Positions 44,698-58,455 of a DNA stretch of 64,000 nucleotides are shown piece by piece. Source of the DNA: Gymnothorax reevesii (taxonomy: Eukaryota; Chordata; Actinopteri; Anguilliformes; Muraenidae); NCBI GenBank assembly GCA_029721435.1, contig CM056578.1, positions 14,954,411 to 15,018,410 of the forward strand. Direction: 5' to 3'. The notes under the pieces were generated by a model that saw only the letters and a program-made list of their open reading frames with translations, did not search any database and was not told where the DNA came from. The translations under genes and the position numbers were made by a program. Every line of letters starts with the position of its first letter. The stretch's first letter is position 1.

Positions 44698-45835
44698 ACT
44701 TTGTCACTTTAAGTCAGATTCACAGTCACTTGTTGCATTCAATCACTCATATTCAAAAACCATATGACACTAAACCTTTCCCCTTCCTCGGTGCAGAAAA
44801 CGTTGCATTGGAGTGAATTATCTCCCTGATGTACACTGTGGACATGGAGGCCAAGAAGTGAAGTGCTGGTCACATCATGATGATAAACACCCCTACTCTT
44901 CTGCCTCTCTGCACAGCAGTCCTGAACTATGCCGACAACAAAATTTGGTAAACTTTCTTTCTGAGAGGAAGAGGAAATTACAAAAAATGATCTGGATAAT
45001 TCTGTCATTTAATGACAGACTAAAAATCACGTCGTAGTATCAGAGATAATTTCAGACTGAGAATGTTGTCGTATTAGATATTATCTCAGACCAAGAAAAT
45101 GATTGCCGGTTCGGCTCTGAGTCTGTCATCATCAGCCATTCAAACATGCGTGTAGCTCAAAGCCGTGAATGCACAATCCATGGCCTGGTTGCTTTTCGAC
45201 TTACGCCTCATAAAAATAGTTCTATTAAGAATATTTCTGCTCACAAATTGATTCAATTCCTCTCATAACTGAAGCAACATCATGGCCCTGATTGCAAAAT
45301 ATTCGTGTGACTAAGGAAACAAATAAACACTCAACACCAACGATTTCCATATAGGTCCATTTTTTTTTAACCTACATTTTGACGTTAAGATAACCGGCAA
45401 TTGAAATAGTCAAAGCTATGACTAGGGAATTCTGCTGAGGCTCTGGACCCATGTAGATGCAACTTTTGATTCCGTTCCCCCCCCCCCCATAGCATGCCTG
45501 AGGCTAATTTTCAAATCTGTAGGGGTGTGGGAGTATTGGAGAGGCTGAGAGGGATCACAAGGCCCAAGCTTTCAATAGAACTCAGAGATCTTAGAAACGT
45601 GTCAAACTCGATGCATTAAAAGAGTCCATTAAACTCAGTAATATCTTCATAGAAATGTGAGAAGCTTACTGAAAATAACTAACAAAATAGTTTAAAGGGC
45701 CATTGCTACCATTCATGTGGATGGTCTTAGCACATATCACTGGTTTCTCTACGTTCAAATCCCAGGACAAAACCTGCTGATGTTCACCCAACCACACCTG
45801 TCTGGCTTTGTGCACAAGGCAGACTCTATCTATAG
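44698..45835. other. No gene recognised
   Basis: Spacer with a C-run at about 45477-45488 and no recognisable frame or repeat ends. Confidence 0.45.
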
Positions 45836-45839
45836 AAGG

Positions 45840-47980
45840 TAAGATAATATAAGATAAGATAGTTCATTTTGAACACCAGGTTCATAAAAGTTACATCAAA
45901 AAAAAAAAACATACATCAAATACAGAATAAAACAATGTAAATAAAATGACAAGGACATAAGTAAAGTTTTTTGATTCCAGAAACACCATATTTCAGGAAA
46001 AAAGAGGTACACATGAATTTACAATAATACAATAAACAAAAGATCGAAACAATATACGGAATTACCGAGAGAGGTACACATGAATTTACAATATTCCTCA
46101 TTATATGATTGTTGCTATTTTTAATTCTAACCAAAAACCCAAGTATATTTTTTCGGACCAATTCTGCAAGTGATGGTGTATTTAAGTTGACAAACGTGTG
46201 ACTTCCACTTGACCTTTGGGGATATTTAGCAAACGTCTGAGAGAATTATTACAAGCCACACGTAATTTATTTTGCACAGTGGTGGAGCAGTTAAATCATA
46301 AATGAGAACAATATAAGTTGGTACAATAACACTTAAAAAGTGAACATTTTACTTTTGGTGTACATTTACCAAACCTTCTTAATAACCCATTTACTTGAGC
46401 ATGAATTTTCCTTAATTGACAAGTACAATCTGCATCGTTTTGTGACATTCTGTCCAAACACCAAGATATTTGATCTTATCCACATATTGTAAATTGTTAC
46501 CAGATAAAGCCCCTGTCACACTGTGGCGACTTAGGAGGGCGAATCCCCCCGAACTAGAAAAAGTGAAAAAATCTTGGCAATTCCTATTGGGCTTGTGGTG
46601 GATTCTCCCTCATTCGCTGGCATTCTTGGCCAGTCTCAGAGGGGCTACGACTGTTTTGAAGTGTTGCTTGCTCGTGTACCTTTAGGTTTGCACGACATAC
46701 AGAATGTTTTATGAAAATTGAACAATATTGTTCCTTAGACCAGACTCACAGATAAAAAGTAGCTGCTGCATTGCCGCTGTGGACAAACTGATTAAACACA
46801 AGTCATCTGCATAGAAAATATGATTAAGACAAATTCCACCGGTTGAACCACTAAGTTCTGTATCATTAAGTACAGTACTTAGATCGTTAACATTTACATT
46901 AAATAAACTGGTTGACAGTATTCCACCTTGTTTGACACCATTAGTTGCACTGAATGTATCGGATTTGGAGTTGCCCGATCAGACAGCCATTTGCTGGTGA
47001 TTGTACCAATACATTAATATTACAATAATATAAATGGGGACCTTTCGGTCAATTAACTTTTTAAATAAAGACCAGTGATTAACTTTATCAAAAGCCTTAC
47101 TGGCATCCAAAAATGTTACATACACACTTGTAGACTGGTTTCTATAATGATTTATACATTTGTGTAGTGCATATACAGCCACCATGACCTTCTTTGAATC
47201 TGAACTGGTTGTGATTGGTCCAGAGGTATTTCTCCATTCTGTTTAACACCCTCGAACACCTTAGATATTGCATTAGCTACTGTTATTGGCCTATAATTAT
47301 TAGTATCTGATAGGTTACCACACTTGTTTTAACAAGAGGTAAAATTACAGATTCTAGCATATTAACTGGGATATATGCATGGGTCAACATAGCATTAAAA
47401 CACACTGGCAATAATATCGACAGGTTATAATTAGCATACAATAAACTCTCCGAAGAGAGCCCATATGGATCGTTAGCTTTACCTCTCTTAAGTTTCTTTA
47501 CGAGAGTATCAACTTCATTTGCATCCACCTGTACAAAGTAGTTATCACTAACACCACAATGACTATAGTAATCACCGACATCAGCAAGAACATCAGAAGA
47601 GTTTTTATGTAAGACACCTGTACCTGAGTTAAATAACTTTCATAATGTGTTTTCCAATGTGACGCAATATTTCCCTCACTGGTAACACCATCTATATTAT
47701 TGATAATAAATGAACCAGAACCTGACATATTTTTCACTTGTTTCCAGAACTCCACCTGATTAAGTTCACTCATGTGAATAGCCAACTTGGCACACTTTAT
47801 CGACTCTGCGTTTCGTCTACATGCCCGCAGACAATAATTAAAGTTCACTCTGGTTTGCCTTATGACATCATAGACAGGACCACGTCACGGTTTGTTGTTA
47901 CTTTGCCACCAGAGGAACGCATCTTGTGCGGCAGAATGTGCGTCCCTTACCAAATTGTTCGACCCAGGTGGATTTAATGG
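45840..47980 (-). pseudogene. Decayed non-LTR retrotransposon with reverse transcriptase
   Basis: - strand pieces in order: KLAIHMSELNQVEFWKQVKN, LVKKLKRGKANDPYGLSSES, VYVTFLDASKAFDKVNHWSL (first catalytic Asp) and, near 46800-46960, NGVKQGGILS and FYADDLCLISLS. Frames are broken many times. The 3' end is a TTATCTTA-rich tail near 45840. This family differs from the LINE at 28 kb; the wording of its RT motifs suggests an I- or Tx1-like group, not certain. Confidence 0.7.
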
Positions 47981-48342
47981 TATATCAAGTTTGAAGGATA
48001 ATGGAACTGACAAAATCCTTAACCACATCTATATCTGATATCATACTATGACTGGTTGTTATGGTCACACAATGATCCAAAAATCAGCTTCTTTTTTTGC
48101 ACCCTTTGAAAAATAGGCAGGATCCTGGCCAATTTAATTTAAAAAAAAATGAAAATTCAAATTTAGTTCTCTAGAGCGCCTATCCATATGTACACAGATT
48201 TACACGCAAACGGCATTTTAGGTCACAAAAATGACAGTTTTTTTTTTTTTTTTTTTTTAATGCCTTCTGAGGTGAAGTTTTTTTCATTTTAATTTATTTT
48301 TTTAACTCCGGTTCTGGGCATCTGTTTATGCTCCAATCCAGT

Positions 48343-48985
48343 GATGTGCCGACGGAGGTCAGTTAGGGTAGGCAGAATTCTCACTGGTAAACAAACGATA
48401 ACTCTGTTTGATTAGCAATCTGAGGATTGATTGACTAATTTAGAAGACTAAACAGCAGAATGGCGAGCCAGTTCCATCCACGGCATTATTGCTCAGAGCA
48501 TCAAACTTCAAATGCTCACGAGACAGCAAGTTTGTTCATATTTGCTTAGAGGAAACTAACGCAATGCCATTAACAAACATTAAAACCTTTCTTATGTGGT
48601 GTTCGATATGTGGTCAATATGTTTACAATTATATTTCCCCCCTTAAACACATACTTTTTAATACCATTTTTTTAAAATAGGGAGTTTATTTTCAGTCTTC
48701 TGTCATAATCCAATAAACAAAAGATCAAAACAATATACAGAATTGCCGAGAGAGATATTTTCCTAATTAATTGTTGATTTACTTCCTTGCAGTCTCGATA
48801 CAAAGCATGAAGGTAAATTAATCTTTTTGTCACAATCACCTCTTAATCATTACAGGCTTAATTGGCCAGAAAAAAAGGTAAAATTGATTGAGTGACAATC
48901 AGGCATAGAACGTGGACACGGGTTGACAAAATCTCGAGATAATAAAAAAGAAGTCACTGCCTACCCTGACCGCACGTCCCTGCTC
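48343..48985 (+). mobile_element. MITE, copy A, with internal insertion
   Basis: Ends CAGTTAGGGTAGGCAG (left) and CTGCCTACCCTGAC (right) are inverted. Outer parts match copy B at 52031-52312 in reverse orientation. An extra segment of about 330 bp (48560-48895) includes ACAAAAGATCAAAACAATAT, which also occurs in the LINE at 46030, so a LINE scrap seems to have entered. Confidence 0.7.
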
Positions 48986-49143
48986 CGAGCAGAGATACCT
49001 CCAACCTCGACCGTAGGCTTTTGATAACTAGATTCCTGGATTCCAGGTTGAAACTGTTCTAAATATGTACATTTCGTTGTGATCTCGTTCTTTCTATGGA
49101 TTTCCCTAATACCAGTATCCCCCTTATACATCCATAATCATTC

Positions 49144-50088
49144 TCAGGCCTACCAAAGAAAACGTAGCCTCAGCACACAAAAACTTCGAAATGCCTACAT
49201 TAATCGCGGAAATAGCAACAGAAAAATAATACCCCGCTACCGAAACTGCAAAAACCGCAACATAAACTGTTGACTCGTAGCATAAGACTATGAAACTGGT
49301 ACATCTTCTTTCACATCCGTCTTTGCCATTTACTGCGCTTGCGCGTACCGGCCCAGGCTGCTTTCAGAGATAGCGGAATTAGGCGTGTCTCCTTCGGTTG
49401 GTAAGTAAAGCTTCCAAATATGACGTTATTGTTAATGCAGATGTTTAACAATGAATTGTAAGACGTAGCTGTTACATCCACGTTCTCGTAAATTCGCTTA
49501 TTTTAGCATGTCACCCTGCCGAAAATGAACGATGCACTGTCGATTTCGCTATAGTCTTAGAGTTGCCAACTTGACGACTTTCTCAAGACGTATACATACG
49601 TCTTGAGTGGACAAACAATCCCGATTTGGAAAGTCGCCAGATTAAGCGAGAAAGTCGTCAAGTTGGCAACTCTAAGACTATAGCGAAATCGACAGTGCAT
49701 CGTTCATTTTCGGCAGGGTGACATGCTAAAATAAGCGAATTTACGAGAATGTGGATGTAACAGCTACGTCTTACAATTCATTGTTAAACATCTGCATTAA
49801 CAATAACGTCATATTTGGAAGCTTTACTTACCAACCGAAGGAGACACGCCTGATTCCGCTATCTCTGAAAGCAGCTTGGGCCGGTACGCGCAAGCGCAGT
49901 AAATGGCAAAGACGGATGTGAAAGAAGATGTACCAGTTTCATAGTTTTATGCTACGAGTCAACAGTTTATGTTGCGGTTTTTGCAGTTTCGGTAGCGGGG
50001 TATTGTTTTTCTGTTGCTATTTCCGCGATTAATGTAGGCATTTCAAAGTTTTTGTGAGCTGAGGCTACGTTTTCTTTGGTAGGCCTGA
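49144..50088. repeat. Near-perfect giant palindrome, 441-bp arms, 63-base loop
   Basis: Arms 49144-49584 and 49648-50088 have equal length. I counted seven mismatches and no gaps by hand (about 98% identity). The loop carries a small hairpin (AAGACGTAT/ATACGTCTT). TTC borders both outer edges (49141-49143 and 50089-50091). No open frame of note. A foldback transposon or recent inverted duplication. Confidence 0.95.
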
Positions 50089-50091
50089 TTC

Positions 50092-51040
50092 TGAAGCGCC
50101 ACGAAAGGCACCACAACTACACCAGTCATTTTCAAACATGGTGGATGCCTGGAGGAATGTCTGCCCGGTGTAAAAATCTTGTGTATCTGAGTCGACATGT
50201 AAATACGTAAAACGGAGTTTTTGGACATTATTGCCACCTACTGGCCGGGAAAACTAGATTTGAGCGTTTGTAGTCATTTTTACGTTCTTGTCTTGCATTT
50301 TGTAAAACAGGCTGGATGTACAGATTTTTTTCCCTAAATGGAGGCAGAAAAAATATCTGTTCCGAAATACCCGCGTACGTGTGGAGAGGGCTTTATTTCC
50401 TCAGCAGCAGTGGTTGTTGCTCTAACGTGGTTGGAAACTTGTTCACCATTTTTTTTTTCTTTAGCAATGGTAACTATCTTTCCACTCACAGGCGTGAGGG
50501 CTAAGTGTTAATGAATAAGTTCTGTAAACCGAAGATCCCCACTCATGACTCAGTCTTAAAATTGGCAGTTGCGTGTGTACAGGAATGCATTTTTCTAAGA
50601 CAGTGAGGCCCTTGGACAGGGTATTGTTCTGGACTTCTGGTGCCAAAGATCAACAGGCATTCAAAACAATGACGTGCTCCTTGAAGGATCAAAGGGGCTT
50701 CATAAACAAAACAGCATCTTTTTTACGTAATATACCGCATAACAATTCATCAATCCCTCGTTAAGGGGGCATCGGGGGTAAATGACAACTTTGTCAAGCA
50801 TTCATAGTAATAGACAGAATTAATTTACCAGTCAAGTATATACATTCTCTGGATAAGAATGGGAAATAGATCACTTATGTAAATTTGCCCGTTGCCATGG
50901 AAACGGCGGCCATGCTGAATTTTCACTAGCTTTAGTTTTTCCCAGATTTCTTGGTAAATATACATGTTAGCACAGTGGAATTTGTTTCCAATGTAATTTT
51001 GTTTCAGTATATAAGGTGTCATGAACTTTGAGCAGTGTCA
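50092..51040. other. No gene recognised
   Basis: The first part (CATTATTGCCACCTACTGGC near 50230) resembles fish MITE sequence. The remainder has no recognisable feature. Confidence 0.4.
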
Positions 51041-51059
51041 CAGTGTGAAACATGACGGC

Positions 51060-51850
51060 ATGACAGAAGGAGCTCTTTGAGATTGTTCATAGCCGCATTG
51101 TGGCCTGACATGTCGCTGGTTGGTCACCAAGAGAAGTTTCTGAAGACATTAAATGCTGCCATGGAATTGTAAGAGACACCATCAAGCATTTGAAAGATAA
51201 CAGTTTGCTAAGAACTAGTGGAAATAGAGGTAAAAATGGAAGTTAAGTGCCCCTGATTTTTGTTATCTGTGTATGACAAAAAAAAAAAAAGATCAGTGGT
51301 TGACAGCACAACTCTGATATGATAATAATAGTTCCAGAAGTGAAGATATTAAAGTATCAAGATGTACTATTTCCAGACGCCTGTGTGAAAATGGTCTGAT
51401 TGATTGTGCTGCTGCCAAGAGTTGGCAACATCAGAAAAGAACTTAAGTTTGTCAAAAAATTCTAGCGTTGGACACCAATGGACTGAGAGTCCTTTGGAGT
51501 GATGAATCAAAATTTGAAATTTTCTCATTCAAACACAGAATTTATGTGCGCTGCAGAGTTGGAGAATGTTTCAAAAATGACTGTTTCACCCCTTCAGTAA
51601 AACGTGGACGTGGTAATATTATGGTTTGGCGTTTAGTTTGCTCAAAAGGAGCCAGTGATCTCATTAAAATTGACGGAATCATGGATCAAAAGAATGATCA
51701 CAACATCCTTGTGAGGCATGCGATGTTCCATGGTTGGGGAGCAGGATAATGACACTAAACATACTTCTGAGTTTTGCAAGAATTATCTCAGTCGGAAAGA
51801 ATCATCTGGTGACATAAAAGTTATGACGGCCTGCTCAAAATCCAGATGTT
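51060..51850 (+). pseudogene. Decayed Tc1-type transposase
   Basis: + strand pieces: an N-terminal region with frameshifts from about 51060, then LRVLWSDESKFEIFSFKHRI (first catalytic Asp), GRGNIMVW and DGIMDQKNDHNIL. The second Asp region is reduced to GAG..DNDTKHTS-like sequence in another frame and the Glu region is not recognised. Inverted repeats could not be defined. Confidence 0.7.
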
Positions 51851-51992
51851 ATCCACAATGTCCGATTGTGTAAATCATGTTTTTACTATATATTGCTATC
51901 TGTATCTTATTTTCATTGATGTGATCCAATATTACATGAAAAAAAACTCTTGAAAAGTACTTATGTTTATGATTTACCTTCATTTTGTCACG

Positions 51993-52025
<33 letters not shown>

Positions 52026-52030
52026 ATCCG

Positions 52031-52312
52031 GATGTGCGCTCAGGGTAGGCAGCCACCTCTCCTTTTTATCCCTAGATTTTGTCAACCTGTTTCCACGTAA
52101 ATAAATATGAACAAACTTTCTGTCTCGTGGGCGTTTTAAGTTCGATGCACTGTGCAATAATGTCGTGGATGGAACTGGCACGCCATTCTACAGTTTAGTC
52201 TTGTAAATTTGTTAATCAATCCTCAGATTGCTAATCAAGCACAGTAATAGAGTTATCGTTTGCTAAACGGTGAGGATTCTGCCTACCCTGACTGACCTAC
52301 GATGGCACATCA
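52031..52312 (-). mobile_element. MITE, copy B, inserted in a (TA)n tract
   Basis: The compact copy (about 282 bp) of the element at 48343-48985, in the opposite orientation, with ends GATGTGCGCTCAGGGTAGGC and CTGCCTACCCTGACTGACC. TATATA sequence borders both sides. Confidence 0.75.
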
Positions 52313-54020
<1,708 letters not shown>

Positions 54021-55890
54021 GCTGCTGCCAATTAATTTAAAATGCACACACAATTCACTAGATTTTATCGTTGCATTTGGGATTTTTAAATGTTTCATTT
54101 TTAATGTTGACAATTAAACTCCTTTGCAAAAATATCAGTGTAGCTTTTGTTTTTTTTTTTTTCTTTCTTTTCTTAACTCAGGCAGACAACAACCTCATGT
54201 GTGGCAGCTGGTGGTAAGGAGTTGGTTTTGTAAGTGACAGCTCTTGGATTTGACCCTGATCCATGATTGGGACATGAACTGATTTGACTTATCAAAGTGG
54301 CCTCCTCCCAAGTGTGCAAATAGATTGGGTGCACCGATCTTGTTTCTCAGAAAGTGTACACTGATAAGCTTTTCTCTGAAAGAAAGAAGTGGCTTGGCTT
54401 CCTCTTTGACTTATCAGAAAAATATCATCTTCTAAACTGGGTCATTTTTTTGTGTCTTATTTTTGAGACCAAAGAAATTCAGAATCCTAAGTAAACAATT
54501 TTAAATCGAACAGTGATGGTACTGAGCACAGCATGACTCTGCACCTGCTTTTAGCAGTCCACTGCTCATGCCGTCAAAATTCTGAGCACAGTTAGCTTCA
54601 ACAAAATGCAGGGTTAAAAAAATTGAGAAGACATTTCCCTGGTACCAAATTTTGACAAGGCCTCCACCATCATAAATTCTGTTGGGAATATATTGTGTCC
54701 TGTACAGTTTTTTGTTATCAGTGAGACCTCTGCATTCATGTTTTTATCTCGTGTGAATAATGGATAGTCACATGGATATCCTTTCAAATAGATTATCAAG
54801 ACAAACAAAATAATGTAGTTATTAATTATAGCCTTTATCTCTCCACAGATTCATTGCAGGCCTCAAGTGCAAATTCCGTACATGTACACTACATATAATA
54901 CACTGCCCTATAACCAAGTGTCCATTTATATCATACTTATGGATTCATATCTTCAGATATGGTAAGAATTGAAATACATCATTGCTCTGTAAAATTTATC
55001 TAAATAACTTTTGTGGGATATGTCTTTGATTTGGTAGCTATTGAATAACTTGTCAAATTTCAGTGACAAGTTTCAACCACCTGCTCAGAGAATCGACCCA
55101 AAGGCCTGTTGTCGTGCTCAGTGACCTCTAGAACATGGTGAATCATGATGTGGACCTTGCTGGTGACTGAATTGTTCGAATCCTTGTATGTCATGTCAAA
55201 TCTGGCCACCTTTTCCTTGCACAATGGCTCCTAGGTGAAACCTTGACATGCATTCATAGTGCTATGAGTCGAAATTTGGTAGGCTACCAAAGAAATGTCT
55301 GATAATTTTTTTTTATCCTTGCATTTTGTTAAAGCATACTGTGTGAGGCAACTACAGCTACAGAGGCAACTGAAGGAATAATATTGCCTGAATCACTAAT
55401 GGTTTGACAGATTGAATAGTGCAAATATTTCAATAAATGGAGCTGACTTCTGCTCTAAAAAAAAAAAAAAAAAAGATAAATAAAATTAAATTAAAAATCC
55501 TCTCAAATAATGATAACATTACTGAGTGGAGTCAGTACATAAAGCACACCTGGGCACAATTAATACAGCTTTAGTGGTTTGAGCTGGTGGATTTGGGATC
55601 TGATGTCCATTTCACTTATGAATACATCCTAGGATCTGCAGGGTAAACAGTGGCACCGGGGTTTACACATTTAAAGACCTCAGTAGGTAAGGGGAGGCTG
55701 TTTGATGCCAGGATGATTTATCAGTGTCATCTCTAATGCTATGAGCAGGAAGTACGGCAAGATGTTAAGGAAGTAAGATCATAAGATGAAAACGATCAAA
55801 AATAGAAGCCAGTAAACGTTACCCTCTTGGCAGATTTTCAGAAAGACTCGCTGGACCTTTTAGTGAAGATGGGAATATATGTGAATGTGA
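54021..55890. other. No gene recognised; one SINE-like head
   Basis: A tRNA-like stretch at about 54205-54275 (GCTGGTGGTAAGGAGTTGG, then CTTGGATTTGACCCTG) suggests an old SINE. There is an A-run near 55458. No coding similarity seen. Confidence 0.4.
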
Positions 55891-56985
55891 AATTGATTGG
55901 GCTCTAAAATTACTGGCACCGCTGGCTGGCACAAACAATACAAAAAATATATATAAACAATATAATTATAGAGAAATGGAATATGCCAACATGTGTGGCA
56001 TACTTCATTTAGGCTTTGATGGATACAACCAAATCATAATAATCATGTAATACAAAATTCATTTAAACAAATACAAGGTTTTTTCATCATTGGCACCCTT
56101 CATTTAGTACTTAGTTGAACCACCTCTAGCAAGGAAAACAGCATGGAGTCATGTGCTGTAATTTTTGACAAGGTTAAGGCACATGTTTTGGGGGATTTTG
56201 GGCCATTCCTCTCAGCAGATCCTTTCAAGATCCTTCACATTCTTGGGTTTGTGTTTATCAACTGCCCTCTTCAACTCAGCCCACAGCTTATCAGTTGGAC
56301 TGAGGTCTGGCGACTGAGATGGCCATTGCAGAACATTGATTTTGTTGTCAAAACCATTTCTGTGTGGCTCTCGAGGTATGCTTTGGGTCATTGTCTTGTT
56401 GGAAAGTCCACCCACATCCAAGTCCCTGCCGTCCGGTGAAGGCAATCACATTGTCAGCCAAAGTATCCCAATATATCTTGGAATTCATCATGCCATTCAT
56501 CTTAACCAGTGCTCCTGAACCTCCTGAATTACAAGCAAAACAGCCCCAATGCATGAGTGACCCACCCTCATATTTCACGGTGGCTATGAGGTGCTTCCTC
56601 TTGCATGCATCTCTGTTTCACCGCCAAACATGCTGATGCTGTATTTGACTGAAAAGGTCATTCTGGTCTAATCTGACCAAAGCACCTTGTTCCAGTCACA
56701 ATGACATTTGGTAAACTCCAAGCGCATGCTTCTGTGTCTTTTGGTCAGAAAAGGCTTTCTTCTGGCAACCCTACCAAAGAGCCTGTGGTTGTGGAGGTGG
56801 CGCCTTTTGGTGCTTTTTGAAACCTGGTTACCCCAAGGTGCCACCAAGGCCTGCAATTCCTTCACAGTGATTCTTAAAGGAGAATTCCAGTGTAAAATTG
56901 ACTTGGGGTGTATTGAAACATGATAACGAGTACTAACCTTTGCCGAATACCCCACCTCCGTACGCACGCAAAATTTTGAATTATA

Positions 56986-58455
56986 CTGACCAAAACTTCC
57001 AACGCAACACTTGGGTTTATTGCAACACATGTCATTTTCTTACGATAAATTTAACAATACATAACAAATATTAAGATTCAAATCAAAAACACAGTTTTAG
57101 AGTCAGGAATCAAGAACTGATTTTTCCTGGTTTCCAATTCATTGCATCAGTTGAAGGCGCAATTCTGGATCACCGAAGTTGGTATCTTGTATGGCCTCCT
57201 CTGGCGTCACAAACTGCCTGGATTCTGCGATGCATGGAGTTAATCAAATGCCGAATTTCAGCCTGTGTGATGCGGTCCCATTCCTCCTGGAGTGCTTGAT
57301 GCAACTGTTGGACTGTGGCTGGTTCTGGATCATGCCTTCCCACCCAGCGATCCAGAATATCCCATAGATGTTCTATAGGGTTTAAATCTGGGGAATATGC
57401 AGGCCAATCAAGACACTGAACATTATTCTGCCTCAGGTAGTCCTGAAAGACTCTGGCGACATGTGGTCTTGCGTTATCCTGTTGCAGCGTTAGGCGATAG
57501 CGATGGAGTGAAACTGCGACAGGGGTAAGGATGCCGCCACGGTAACGGGCCGCACTGTTTCCATCGAGGAAAATGAGGTCTGTCTTGTATCTACTGCTTA
57601 TTCAAGCCCAAACCATCACACTGGGTCCACCCCAGCGGTCACGCTGCAGGATGGTAGCGTCTGTATAAGGTGCCCGTCGCCTACGCCATACACGCAGTCT
57701 TCCGTCAGACACACTCAACTTGAACCTCGATTCATCGGAGAAAAGCACCCTGTTCCACCTGAGAGCATTCCAGCCCAAGTGTGCCCTTGACCATCGCAGA
57801 TGGAAACGGCGATGTGCAGGAGTCAACTTCAAACCACGGCGGGAACGTCGGTGGTTGCGTACGGTTTGGTCGCTAATCCAGGTCTAGTGGCGACCTCTGG
57901 TCTGAGCAGCAGTGACTGTAGCTGGCTGGAAGCTATTGCGCAGGTCCTGGAGGTGAATATGGCGATCCTGTTGAGGGGTGGTGATACGTGGTCTGGGGGC
58001 ACGTGGTTGATCACCGGTGCTTCCTGTTTCATTATACCAGCTCCAGAGACATGATATAGTCAACACGTGGACGCCCAGGTTCCTTGCAACCCGTCTTTGC
58101 GACATTCCACCAGTGAGCATACCAAAGGCTTGCTCTCGTTGATTTTGACCTAGGTGCGGCATGGTCACACGTTGACCCAGGATAATGCAAAGGAATATTA
58201 AAGTTGCATATTGCTACAGCTATTTATTGACCAAATTCCCGAAGGATTGGTCAATGAGTTCTACTCAACCTGACTGGATAGGCAAAAGTCTAAACAATGT
58301 GTAACCAAGCGGAACGAGCTGCCCACATGACAAAATCAAAACTATTTTTAGCTTTTAAGTTGTAGCTGATGTATCATGGCTCAAAACCAATATCCCATTT
58401 TATGTACACCAAATATTTCAAAATTTTTATGTGTTGAGTTGGAAGTTTTGGTCAG
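56986..58455 (-). mobile_element. Inner Tc1-type transposon (innermost level)
   Basis: The ends CTGACCAAAACTTCCAAC (left) and its inverted copy (right) define 1470 bp. TA precedes the left end; the right flank reads TTATA, so one base of the duplication may have changed. Transposase pieces are on the - strand. Confidence 0.82.
57180..58162 (-). pseudogene. Transposase of the inner Tc1 element
   Basis: Start MPHLGQNQREQAFGMLTGGM with helix-turn-helix MSQRRVARNLGVHVLTI. Then, in other frames, LTPAHRRFHLRWSRAHLGW, VLFSDESRF, LQQDNARPH and LNPIEHLWD. All three catalytic residues are present, but a frameshift near 57840-57890 and a stop after GGPSVMVWA interrupt the protein. Confidence 0.8.
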
